In this document: piece by piece, positions 38,167 through 46,487 of the stretch
Numbering within the stretch: the first letter of the stretch is position 1
How the letters are laid out: the number at the start of each line of letters is the position of its first letter
DNA from: CAVYOD01 sp963770045
GTDB taxonomy: Bacteria > Acidobacteriota > Aminicenantia > Aminicenantales > CAVYOD01
Assembly: GCA_963770045.1 (NCBI GenBank)
Contig: CAVYOD010000020.1
Location: forward strand, 62,001-126,000
Length of the DNA: 64,000 nucleotides
Reading direction: 5' to 3'
Translations under genes and position numbers: made by a program
Notes under the pieces: model-generated
Told to the model about the DNA's origin: nothing
What the model saw: only the letters and a program-made list of their open reading frames with translations
The model's database searches: none

Positions 38167-38535
38167 ATGACTCAAGATTGGCAAGAGCTAACAAAAGTGA
38201 CCAGAGGAGCTGCTTTCACCGTCGAAAGGGTGAAAATAAAAGACAGCGCGATCTCACTCGAAGGAAGCTTCGAGCTGCCTCCCCTGGCCAAGCTAACCGT
38301 GGAGGACCAGACGTTTGTCATGGCTTTCATTCGCTGCCACGGGTCGATCAAAGAAATGGAACAATTCTTCGGCATCAGTTACCCGACTGTCAAGAACCGA
38401 TTGAACCACATCGCCGGTCAGCTCGAATTCGTCGAGATCAATCCTCCTTCCTCCGGCGCCGAGATTCTGGGCCAGCTCGACCGGGGGGAAATCACTGTTG
38501 AAGTGGCCCTCAAAAAATTGAGAAAAGAACCATGA
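38167..38535 (+). CDS. DUF2089-type transcriptional-regulator-like protein
   Basis: This is a 122-residue cytoplasmic protein. The centre matches DUF2089: a beta part (TVERVKIKDSAISLEGSFELPPLAKL), then an HTH-like helix pair with IKEMEQFFGISYPTVKNRLNHI. The C-terminus (ILGQLDRGEITVEVALKKLRK) resembles the short SHOCT-like helix-turn-helix seen in the next-but-one gene. The zinc-ribbon found in many DUF2089 proteins is absent. ATG 38167 is preferred to the TTG at 38161. It overlaps the following gene by 4 bp, so the two are coupled. Probably an autoregulator of the operon; this is inferred. Confidence 0.85.
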   Translation: MTQDWQELTKVTRGAAFTVERVKIKDSAISLEGSFELPPLAKLTVEDQTFVMAFIRCHGSIKEMEQFFGISYPTVKNRLNHIAGQLEFVEINPPSSGAEILGQLDRGEITVEVALKKLRKEP

Positions 38536-38759
38536 TTCCCCTCGTCATGAGGTTGCGGATCCAGGGGAGCGGCAAGGGGTTCCGCCTTCTTTTCCCCGTC
38601 GTCCTCCTCTGGATCCTGGTTTTGGCATTGATGATCATCCTGCTTCCATTTCTCTTGATCGGAGTTCTCATCACCTGGCGGCAAGGCCTGGGCCGGCCCT
38701 TTGGCCATCTATCCCCTTCTTTTTTCCGTGCTTTTTTCTTTATCCGGCCTGCACTTTGA
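38532..38759 (+). CDS. Small single-helix or hairpin membrane protein
   Basis: This 75-residue protein has one long hydrophobic stretch at about 19-48 (FPVVLLWILVLALMIILLPFLLIGVLITW) flanked by basic residues. It overlaps the DUF2089 gene by 4 bp. Similar tiny membrane proteins often accompany DUF2089 and SHOCT-like genes in anti-sigma-like or envelope-stress clusters. No function can be assigned. Confidence 0.8.
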   Translation: MIPLVMRLRIQGSGKGFRLLFPVVLLWILVLALMIILLPFLLIGVLITWRQGLGRPFGHLSPSFFRAFFFIRPAL

Positions 38760-38814
38760 GTTCGAAAACGCCAAGAATCGAATCTTCATGAGTTTCACAT
38801 AACGGAGGTCAACG

Positions 38815-39231
38815 ATGAACGAAGATCGCAAAAAAATCCTGGAAATGCTCGCCGCGGGCAAAATCAGTGTTGAAGAGGCGGAGAAACTGCTCTCCGCTCT
38901 TGCTTCGTCCCAGCCCGATTCTCAAGAGGAAATTTCGGGTAAATCGGCGCCTAAGTATCTGCGCGTCCTGGTCGAGCCTGGCCCCAAGAGCGAGGTTCAG
39001 GACCGAGTCAACGTCCGAGTCCCTCTGAAGCTCATCCGGGCCGGGCTCAAGTGGGCCGCTTTCATTCCCAAACATGCCCAGGGCACTGTGAACCAGGCCC
39101 TTCAAGAAAAAGGCATCGAGCTTGATTTTGCGAAGATCAAACCCGAAGATATCGAGGAAATCGTCACTCAGCTCAATGACCTGACCGTGGAGGTCGAAGG
39201 GAAGGAAAAAGTCCGGGTCTTCTGCGAATAG
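38815..39231 (+). CDS. SHOCT-like N-terminal domain protein
   Basis: ATG 38815 follows ACGGAGG. The 138-residue product begins with a SHOCT-like helical pair (KKILEMLAAGKISVEEAEKLLSAL, about residues 6-29), which is known as a short oligomerisation or membrane-targeting module. A beta-alpha domain follows (RVLVEPGPKSEVQDRVNVRVPLKLI... and DIEEIVTQLNDLTVEVEG). The second half resembles the region found after this motif in YvlB/LiaX-like proteins. It lies 55 bp after the small membrane protein, in the same direction. Likely a cytoplasmic partner in envelope stress sensing; function inferred from context. Confidence 0.82.
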   Translation: MNEDRKKILEMLAAGKISVEEAEKLLSALASSQPDSQEEISGKSAPKYLRVLVEPGPKSEVQDRVNVRVPLKLIRAGLKWAAFIPKHAQGTVNQALQEKGIELDFAKIKPEDIEEIVTQLNDLTVEVEGKEKVRVFCE

Positions 39232-39247
39232 GCGGCGGGTCCCTATA

Positions 39248-40456
39248 ATGGCCGAGAGTTCATTTTTAACCGGGAAAAGGATTCTGATCACGGGTGGGAC
39301 CGGCCACCTGGGAAGTGCCCTGATTCATCATTTGGTTCGTGACCTTGGGCATGATCCTTCGGCCATTCGTGTTTTCTACTTGGCCGGAACACCGACTCAA
39401 TCTTTGAGGGACATTCCCGGCCTCGACTTCAGACCGGGAAACGTGCTCTCGTTCGAAGACGTCCTCCGGGCGGTTGGGGGTGCAGATTATGTCTTCCACC
39501 TGGCAGGGTCAACCACTTTCGACCCGCGCCTAAAAGCGCTGCAGTGGAGGGTCAATGTCGAGGGCACCCGGCACGTGCTCGAGGCCTGCCGGCGATCGTC
39601 CTCAGTCCGGCGGCTCTGCTTCACGAGCACGGTGGATGTCCTGGGAGTTCCTGACCCGCCCGGAGGCATCGGCAACTTCGAGAATTCCGACCCCTATAAA
39701 AATCAACCCCGGCTGCACTCGTTCCAATCTCCCGCAGAGATTTTGGATTTTGCCACAGAGGTCCGCCTCGGCCGCCTGCGAGGTTGGGAGAAGAGGGTCA
39801 GGTTTGGCTATTTTGATTCCAAATTGGCCGCCCAAGAACTGGTCCTTCAGTACGCGAGGGAATTCGGCCTCGATGTCGTCTCGGCGCTCCCCGGGACTGT
39901 CTTCGGACCCTACGATTTTCTCATCGGCAATGGGATTTATCTCGTCAGGATTTTCCGCCGGCGGATGCCCGGCGTTCTCAAGGGCGGCATTTCCGCGGTG
40001 CACGTGATGGATGCGGCGGAGGGTCATCTGCTGGTCATGGAAAAAGCGCGCCCGGGATCCCGTTATATCATAACCGGAGCGAAGGAAGATCATTTATCAC
40101 TCAGCCAAATGACGACGATCATGGCCGATATCCTGAAGCGCCGGTTTCCCCAGAAAAAGATACGGTCCCCTGCCTCGGTCTTTCCGGTTTGGGCGGCCAA
40201 TATCGCGGCTTGCATTTCAGAAACCCTGGCCGGGGCCGCTCGTCGGCCATGCGCCTTGAGCCGCTCAGCGGTCCGGGCCGGATCGATGCCCTTATATTAC
40301 ACTTATGAAGATGCGGCTCGAGACCTGGGATATAAACCCAAACGCACTTTCCGTCAGGCCATCGAAGAGATGGTAACATATTATCAAGCCGAGAATCTGT
40401 TCGAAGCCAAAGGCCGCTTCATTGACCGGCTTGAAAATGACCGATTCTTCGGCTAA
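39248..40456 (+). CDS. NAD-dependent epimerase/dehydratase (extended SDR, 3-beta-HSD-like)
   Basis: This 402-residue extended short-chain dehydrogenase has the Rossmann glycine motif TGGTGHLG near 15-22 and an acidic patch after beta-3. Its catalytic YxxxK is at Tyr188-Lys192 (YFDSK), with a Ser/Thr in FTSTVDVLG. LPGTVFGPYDF follows, as in dihydroflavonol reductase and 3-beta-hydroxysteroid dehydrogenase-like members. The C-terminal part recognises the substrate, which is unknown. It begins 16 bp after the SHOCT-like gene and its 3' end overlaps the MFS gene start by 20 bp, so it is mid-operon. Confidence 0.9.
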   Translation: MAESSFLTGKRILITGGTGHLGSALIHHLVRDLGHDPSAIRVFYLAGTPTQSLRDIPGLDFRPGNVLSFEDVLRAVGGADYVFHLAGSTTFDPRLKALQWRVNVEGTRHVLEACRRSSSVRRLCFTSTVDVLGVPDPPGGIGNFENSDPYKNQPRLHSFQSPAEILDFATEVRLGRLRGWEKRVRFGYFDSKLAAQELVLQYAREFGLDVVSALPGTVFGPYDFLIGNGIYLVRIFRRRMPGVLKGGISAVHVMDAAEGHLLVMEKARPGSRYIITGAKEDHLSLSQMTTIMADILKRRFPQKKIRSPASVFPVWAANIAACISETLAGAARRPCALSRSAVRAGSMPLYYTYEDAARDLGYKPKRTFRQAIEEMVTYYQAENLFEAKGRFIDRLENDRFFG

Positions 40457-41768
40457 GCTAAAACACGACCTGTGGAAAGGTGCCGTGGAAACCGTCGAGC
40501 CGCGTCGTCTCCTGAACGAATGCGAAAGGCCTACCAAGAAGCACTACATCATCCTGGGCATGGCCTGGGCCGGATGGCTGTTCGATTTCTACGACCTGAT
40601 GTTGTTTTCGTTCCTGCTCATCCCGATCAAGAAGACGCTGGGCCTCAGTGATGCCTCTCTGTCGCTCCTCCTGGGATCCACTCTTGCGGCCACCGCGCTG
40701 GGTGGAATTCTCTTCGGCTACCTGGCCGACCGCTTTGGCAGGAAAACCGTCCTCTCCTGGACGATCCTGATCTATTCCCTGGGCGCTTTTGGCTGCGGCT
40801 TTTCGCGGAGTGCCTGGTGGCTGCTCGCTTTCCGCATCATCACCGGCCTCGGCGTCGGTGGGGAATGGGCCACCGGCCAGACCCTGGTGGGCGAGAGCTT
40901 CCCGGCCCGCATGCGCGCCCGCTTCGCCGCGGTGATGCAGACGGGCGCGCCGCTCGGGATCGCCCTCGCTTCGATCGTCGGCGGCTTCGTCGAGCCCGGT
41001 TTTGTGCGGGCTTTCGGCGAAGACTGGGGCTGGAGAGGCTGCTTTTTCCTCTCTGTGCTTCCCGCTCTCTTGGTCGTGGTCATCCGCCGGTCGATGCCCG
41101 AGTCCGACGTCTGGGTCGAACGGCATCGGCGGAGCCAGCCGGCAGAGCCCGGCCGTTTGACTCTCCTGCTCCGCAACCCCCGTCTTCGAAGGCTCTTTGC
41201 TCTTGGTTTGGTCCTGGCGCTGACCGACATGTCCGCCTATTGGTTCACTTACACCTGGCTTCCCAAATATCTTTACAACAACCTCGGTTTCTCCATGGCC
41301 AGGTCGGGTCTGTGGATGCTGGCCACCCAGGCGGGTGGCTTTCTCGGTTACCTCGGCTTTGGGCTCGTGGCCGATTGGAGAGGAAGGAGGGTGGCCTACT
41401 CCGCCTTTTCCTTGGTATGGGCTGCCGGGCTCCTCGCGGTCACCTGGTTCTGGGGCTCGATTGCGGTCTGGCCTTGGCTGACTCTGGTGTTCATGTTCCT
41501 GGTGGGTTTCGGAACGGGGAATTTCTCCGGCTACGGCCCGATCTTCTCCGAGATCTTCCCCACCCAGGTGCGAAACACGGCGATGGGGACCGCCTTCAAC
41601 CTTGCCCGGGGCGTGCAGTTTTTCACTCCACTAGTCATAACCACGATCGCCACGCGCTATGGCCTGGGGGGAGGCATTTCGCTCGCGGCGTTCTTTGCTG
41701 TCTTCACGGGGCTGTGGGTTTGGACGCTTCCTGAAACGAGGGGCACCCGCATCATCGCCGAACCATAG
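40437..41768 (+). CDS. MFS transporter (sialate/aromatic-acid:H+ symporter type)
   Basis: This 443-residue carrier starts at ATG 40437 inside the end of the epimerase gene. It has the MFS plan with twelve hydrophobic segments, WLFDFYDLMLFSFLL in TM1, GYLADRFGRKTVL between TM2 and TM3, and GLGVGGEWATGQTLVGE in TM4-5. The related TM4-5 motif GMGGEWASGAALVSE occurs in the broken MFS gene at 25.2-26.5 kb, so the two are paralogues of the same subfamily. It should import or export an organic acid with protons; co-transcription with the epimerase suggests related substrates. Confidence 0.9.
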   Translation: MTDSSAKLKHDLWKGAVETVEPRRLLNECERPTKKHYIILGMAWAGWLFDFYDLMLFSFLLIPIKKTLGLSDASLSLLLGSTLAATALGGILFGYLADRFGRKTVLSWTILIYSLGAFGCGFSRSAWWLLAFRIITGLGVGGEWATGQTLVGESFPARMRARFAAVMQTGAPLGIALASIVGGFVEPGFVRAFGEDWGWRGCFFLSVLPALLVVVIRRSMPESDVWVERHRRSQPAEPGRLTLLLRNPRLRRLFALGLVLALTDMSAYWFTYTWLPKYLYNNLGFSMARSGLWMLATQAGGFLGYLGFGLVADWRGRRVAYSAFSLVWAAGLLAVTWFWGSIAVWPWLTLVFMFLVGFGTGNFSGYGPIFSEIFPTQVRNTAMGTAFNLARGVQFFTPLVITTIATRYGLGGGISLAAFFAVFTGLWVWTLPETRGTRIIAEP

Positions 41769-41770
41769 AG

Positions 41771-41883
41771 GTCTGTCTCGTCTCTCTAGTCATCTTGTCA
41801 TCTCGCCAAAGAATTAGAAAACAGATAGTGAATCTACTGTGGGTTAGTTTCCGTGACGAAAAAGACGAGATGACGAGATAGAC
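41771..41883. repeat. Imperfect inverted repeat of TCTCGTC/TCATCTCG units
   Basis: Left arm about 41771-41805 (GTCTGTCTCGTCTC... TCATCTCG) and right arm about 41857-41883 (AAGACGAGATGACGAGATAG) are partial reverse complements, separated by about 50 nt. Same family as 24996-25114 and 13112-13145. It follows the MFS stop directly. Confidence 0.65.
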
Positions 41884-41892
41884 GTCTTTGAT

Positions 41893-41921
41893 TTGACAGT
41901 CCCTTCGGGCTCGGATATAAA
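41893..41921 (+). promoter_or_regulatory. Near-consensus promoter giving a probably leaderless mRNA
   Basis: TTGACA at 41893-41898, exactly 17 nt, then TATAAA at 41916-41921. The predicted transcription start (about 41928) is within 2 nt of the GTG start at 41930, and no ribosome binding site fits in between. Confidence 0.7.
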
Positions 41922-41929
41922 TCTAAACC

Positions 41930-43771
41930 GTGGCCGCAAATAAGAATCAGAAGCCGGGGACGCTTCTCCTTTCAGCCATCGCTGTTGCGATGGGCATCCT
42001 GTCTGTGACGGCGGCCCAGGATCCCCAAGACAAGTCGGGATCTCTTGCTGTCCTTATTTCTCCCCGGACGGTGAAGTCCGGCGAAATCCTGCGCGTCCTG
42101 GCCGCAGGCGAGGAAGAGGTCAAAGGGCTAAGCATCGAACTCCAGGGCTCCCCGGAGACCATCCCGAGTCTCAAGACAAAGAGCGGAGGCGGCCCGCCCT
42201 ACTGGTGGAGCGCAGAATTCAGGATTCCCCAGAATGGAAATTACACCCTATTCTTTTACACGCACTCCCTGTTGAGGAAGAAAAAAATCTTGAGCAGCCA
42301 GCGTCTATCCATCCCCACCGAGGAGCCGCGCCAAAACCCGGGCAGGTCTGTCTGGCCGGTGGAGCTCGAATGGACCAGGGGGACTGAAAACCTCTATTCT
42401 GCCTGGCTTGACGCGCTTTTCCACGACGACGATGAGCGGGCCACCTGGAAGGCGCTTCACGATGTCACCCGCAACCCGGAAAAAAACATCCTTTATAACC
42501 ATCTGCGGCTCGGAGAAGATTCCCCGGGCGGCAAAAACGCGATCGACCTGGAGCCAGACTGCGCCGACAATCCCTACTTCCTGAGGGCTTATTTCGCCTG
42601 GAAGCTCCGCCTTCCTTTCGGGTTTTCCGAGTGCTCGCGGGGCACGCTCTACAGGGGACCGGAGTGCAACCGCTGGCTCACCAATGCGATGGAGCGCACG
42701 GTCGGAGACGAGGCCAGGGCCTGTAACCTGTTCTTCCGCCTTGTCATGAATACCATCCAATCGGGGAGCTCCCGGACCATGCTCAACGAAGAAAAATCCG
42801 ACTTCTATCCGGTGCCCCTCACCCGGAGGGACCTCAGACCGGGTGTCCTCTTCGCCGACTGCTACGGTCATTCGTTGGTCATCGTCCGCTGGATCCCGCA
42901 GACAGAGGATCATCCCGGCGAGCTCTACGCCGTCGATGCTCAGCCCGATGGAACGATCGGCATCAAGCGTTTCTGGCAAGGGAATTTTCTCTTCAAGACG
43001 GACGAGGTGATCGGAGCGCCCGGCTTCAAGGCCTTCCGGCCGATCGTCCCGGACAAAAGCGGCCTGAGGCTTCTCCGAAATAGCGAGATTGCAAAAAGCG
43101 AGAACTACGGCAATTTTTCGCTTCAGCAACAAAAGATGCCGGCCGCCGAATTTTATGACACGATGGAGCGCCTGATCAACCCGCAACCGCTCGACCCCAA
43201 GACCGCTCTCTATGACCTTTTCAAGGCCTTTCACGAGCAACTTCTCGTCCGAGTTCTCTCGGTTTCTAATGGAGAAGATTATGCCAGGGCCCATCCCGGG
43301 TCGATCATCCCCATGCCGAGCGGACCTTCCGTCTTTGAGACGATGGGCCTTTGGGAGGACTTTTCCACGCCCAACCGCGATTTGCGTTTGCTCATCGCCA
43401 TAGACGCGCTCTCGGAATTCCCCGACAGGGTCGTCAAATTGCCAAAGCTCTATAAATTGCCAAAAAAGAAGACTCCCGGCGAGGTCAAAGAGGAACTCGA
43501 GGAGCTCCACAAAAAATGGGCTAAAGAAATGTCGATCACCTACATCCGGTCGAACCGGACACGCCAGACTCTGACCCTGGAAGAAATCCTCAGACGGCGG
43601 GATGCCTTTGAAATGGCCTATAATCCCAATGATTGCGCGGAAATCCGCTGGGGCGCCCCCGAGGGGAGCGCAGAGTTTTCGAGCTGCAACCGGCGCGCAC
43701 CCGAACCTCAACAGCAAAGAATGAAAGCCATGCGACAGTGGTTCCACAAACGCTTCCACCCCATGGAATAA
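41930..43771 (+). CDS. Large exported protein with transglutaminase-like Cys-His-Asp pattern
   Basis: This 613-residue protein starts at GTG 41930 with a signal peptide (TLLLSAIAVAMGILSVTAAQ) and an N-terminal beta domain (about 35-130). I recognise no named family with certainty. The centre reads DC211ADNPYFLRAYFAWKL, which looks like the catalytic Cys and helix of transglutaminase-like peptidases. CYGH314SLVIVRW and then YAVD336AQPDG follow, in the order Cys, His, Asp that defines that fold. The Cys-His gap (103 residues) is longer than usual. The last about 200 residues are helical and basic. It may be a periplasmic cysteine peptidase or amidase; this is inferred from residues only. Confidence 0.85.
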   Translation: MAANKNQKPGTLLLSAIAVAMGILSVTAAQDPQDKSGSLAVLISPRTVKSGEILRVLAAGEEEVKGLSIELQGSPETIPSLKTKSGGGPPYWWSAEFRIPQNGNYTLFFYTHSLLRKKKILSSQRLSIPTEEPRQNPGRSVWPVELEWTRGTENLYSAWLDALFHDDDERATWKALHDVTRNPEKNILYNHLRLGEDSPGGKNAIDLEPDCADNPYFLRAYFAWKLRLPFGFSECSRGTLYRGPECNRWLTNAMERTVGDEARACNLFFRLVMNTIQSGSSRTMLNEEKSDFYPVPLTRRDLRPGVLFADCYGHSLVIVRWIPQTEDHPGELYAVDAQPDGTIGIKRFWQGNFLFKTDEVIGAPGFKAFRPIVPDKSGLRLLRNSEIAKSENYGNFSLQQQKMPAAEFYDTMERLINPQPLDPKTALYDLFKAFHEQLLVRVLSVSNGEDYARAHPGSIIPMPSGPSVFETMGLWEDFSTPNRDLRLLIAIDALSEFPDRVVKLPKLYKLPKKKTPGEVKEELEELHKKWAKEMSITYIRSNRTRQTLTLEEILRRRDAFEMAYNPNDCAEIRWGAPEGSAEFSSCNRRAPEPQQQRMKAMRQWFHKRFHPME

Positions 43772-43809
43772 AGAGGCGAGGCAGGATCGAAAATCAAAAA
43801 GGAGATCCC

Positions 43810-45967
43810 ATGAAAAAAATCCTGAAATTCCTCGGTCTGTTATTAATTCTTACGCTGGGGCTGACAACGCTCTCGAAGGCCGACGTTGAACAAACCGCCC
43901 CGGAATCGCTCGAGGCGAAGGTCGACAGGCTCTTTTCCGATTGGGACAGGTGGGATTCTCCCGGGGCTTCGGTCGCGGTCTTCAAGGACGGAGCCATCAT
44001 CTACAAGCGCGGCTACGGTTGTGCCGAGCTGGAGTACAATATTCCCATTGTCTCCTCAACCATATTTCATGTCGCTTCCGTCTCCAAGCAGTTCACAGCC
44101 TTCGCGGTCGCTCTTCTGGCCAGCCAGGGGAAGCTCTCCTGGGACGATGACATCCGGAAATATATTCCCGAAGTCCCCGACTTCGGAAAAAAAATAACTC
44201 TTCGCCACCTTGTTCATCACACGAGCGGCCTGCGCGACCAGTGGGAGGCTCTGGCCATCGCCGGGTGGAGACTCGATGACGTCATCACCAAGGAGCACAT
44301 CCTGAAAATGGTCAAACACCAGAAGGAGCTGAACTTCAACCCCGGCGAAGAACACCTCTATTGCAACACAGGCTTTACCCTCCTCGCCGAAGTTGTGGCC
44401 AGGGTGACGGGTCAATCCTTCCGGAGCTGGACCGAGGCCAATATTTTCAAGCCCCTCGGCATGTCCAACACACACTTCCATGACGACCATGAGATGATCG
44501 TCCCGAACATGGCCTATTCCTACGGGCCCAAGGACGGCGGAGGGTTCAAAAAAAGTGTCAAAGCGACAAGGATTACTCAGCTACGCCAACGTCGGCGCAA
44601 GCCTGCTTCACAACTTATTGATCGGGTAAAAACTGCCGTTCTTAAACATGCCGCAGCGGGAAAAATTATCCGGACAAACAAAATTCTACTGACGCTGATA
44701 TGCCGGTTCGTGTAAATACTGTTGATCCGATCTGGATATGGGATAGGGTGCGTCAAGCAGTGGATACTCCTAATCTTGTTTATTTCCCTCAAGCCTATAT
44801 GATCGAACCGTCAAGGATTAACTAAAGAAGAAGTAATTCAAAAAACGCTTATGAGCCCGTGTCGGCGGAGCGGGAGTCATACCAGCAAATGCAAGGACAG
44901 GGTAAGTTATAAGGAACAAACAGCAAGAGATATTCTAATCTCGGATTATTTACGGACTTTAAGTACACCGCCTATCGGAGAGAAACGGGACGGACACCTG
45001 AAGATTTCTTACCTAGTTTATAACTCAGCTTGAAACAACCAATCAAGTGAGTCATGACCGGTATGACAGCAATGCTTTGTGGTTGCTTGGTTCGTATATG
45101 CCAAATTCGATGCCAAGGTCATCGCATCTCGTGCCGGTTGGCTACTGGGCTCGTGATGCTGGGCGGAAGATGCACTTGTGTGCGCATCGCACGGGCAATA
45201 GGCTTAGGGGTTGGGTGGCGCGTTCCACGGTGAGACTTGGCGATTCACGGGTCTAAGTGCGAAGCTGAACTACACACCCTCATCGGAGCAGGGGAAGTTC
45301 GAGGGTGACAAGACGTTTATGAGAAGTGGAAGCACAGTCTACCCGGGAGGATGTCAATAAGGTGGCCAGAATATATTGAGGTCCAACTGGTACCTGATTA
45401 AAGCCAAGGGTCCAAGAAGACGGTCGAGGTCAACCCGGCTGTCCTTGACGCCTACGTCGGAAAGTACCAGCTCCAAATAGGTCCCGTCGTCACCGTTGTT
45501 CGGGAGGCCAATAAGCTCATGGTCGAAGTCCCAGGATGGCCAAGCTCGAGCTCCTCCCCGAATCCGAGACCGAGTTTTCCCTGAAAGAGATCGGGGCCGA
45601 GGTCATCTTTGAGAAGGACAAATCAGGCAAGGTCACACGATTCCTCCTCCGCCAGGGATCAGAAGAGATGCCGGCCAAAAGGATCGAGGCTTTGATCCTG
45701 AAACCGGAGCAGCTCAAAGAATATATAGGCGATTATTACAGCGAGGAGCTGGGGACGACCTATACGCTGGTCGTCGACCAGGGCAAGCTCATCGCCCAGC
45801 ACCGGCGGAACGAAGACAGCGTCCTTTCGCCGACAGTGATTGACGAGTTCGCGGGCAGCAACTGGTATTTCGGCAAGGTCCAGTTTACCCGGGCCAAGAA
45901 CAAGAGAATTTCCGGATTCCGACTGTCCGGTTCGCGCGTCCGAAACCTGCGTTTTGATAAAAAATAA
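43810..45967 (+). pseudogene. Serine hydrolase (beta-lactamase family, DUF3471 tail) split by foreign sequence
   Basis: ATG 43810 begins with a signal peptide (FLGLLLILTLGLTTLSKA). The class C beta-lactamase fold follows, with the nucleophile motif SVSK in HVASVSKQFTAF, YCN in HLYCNTGFTLL, and GLRDQ. One surplus A (run 44548-44554) breaks the frame; repaired, it reads RQGLLSYANVGASLLH and stops matching near 44614. A DUF3471-type C-terminal region resumes at about 45408 (KKTVEVNPAVLDAYVGKYQL). A missing base near 45533 leads into KLELLPESETEFSLKE and the end at 45967. The middle of the catalytic domain is absent. Such enzymes hydrolyse esters, amides or D-amino peptides outside the cell. Confidence 0.78.
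44615..45407. other. AT-rich insert of unknown origin inside the serine hydrolase gene
   Basis: The 420 bases 44701-45120 count to about 44% GC by hand, against 65% for the hydrolase line at 43921-43980. The insert has several short open stretches but none over about 70 codons that I recognise; one ends NTVDPIWIWDRVRQAVDT. No transposase, inverted ends, target duplication or intron domain V can be seen. From about 45121 the GC content rises again. It may be a mobile-DNA remnant, a recombination product or an assembly join. Confidence 0.5.
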
Positions 45968-46031
45968 GGGGAGCCAAACAAAGAGGCTGTTTTGCGGCTG
46001 CTCCAGCGCAAACCCGCATCGAGAGCCCGAG

Positions 46032-46454
46032 TCAAGCTGGGTCTTGATCTCCACTCGGCAATTCACAGAGCTCGATGAGGACCCCCGAGGTCGCGCTGGG
46101 ATGGATGAAGGCGACCTTCGACCCGTGAGCCCCGGGCCGCGGTTTCTCGTCCACCATGGCCACTCCCCTTTCCAGCAGTGACTTCACTTCGGCTTCGATG
46201 TCGTCCACTTCAAAACAGATGTGGTGCATTCCCGGCCCCTTGGCTTTTAAGAACTTTGTCAGAGGAGAGCTCTCTTCCGTGGGCTGGACAAGCTCGATCG
46301 AGCACTCGCCGATCGCTAAAAAACCTACCTTTGTCTTTTGTGCAGCGACGGTCTCTGGACCGGAAAAAGCGAGGCCTAGAACGTCCTGGTAAAACCTGGC
46401 TGCCGCCTCGAGATCCTTGACGGCAACGGCCAGATGATGAATCTTTTTTATCAT
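46032..46454 (-). CDS. mce: Methylmalonyl-CoA epimerase
   Basis: This 140-residue VOC-fold enzyme interconverts (S)- and (R)-methylmalonyl-CoA. It shows the two beta-alpha-beta-beta-beta halves: IHHLAVAVKDLEAAARFYQDVLG, and MHHICFEVDDIEAEV with metal ligands His7 and His76 area, plus IELVQP and LIELCEL. Length and start (after GGGGAAGG) are typical. It is the last gene of the minus-strand set with the mutase and carboxylase, 33 bp after the mutase. Confidence 0.93.
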   Translation of the reverse strand: MIKKIHHLAVAVKDLEAAARFYQDVLGLAFSGPETVAAQKTKVGFLAIGECSIELVQPTEESSPLTKFLKAKGPGMHHICFEVDDIEAEVKSLLERGVAMVDEKPRPGAHGSKVAFIHPSATSGVLIELCELPSGDQDPA

Positions 46455-46487
46455 GACCTTCCCCCTCTCATGATCGAGCGAAGATAA

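Noticed and set aside
44615..45407. Group II intron or other self-splicing element in the AT-rich insert
   Set aside because: No domain V sequence, no reverse transcriptase, and no GTGYG/AY ends can be found at the joins.
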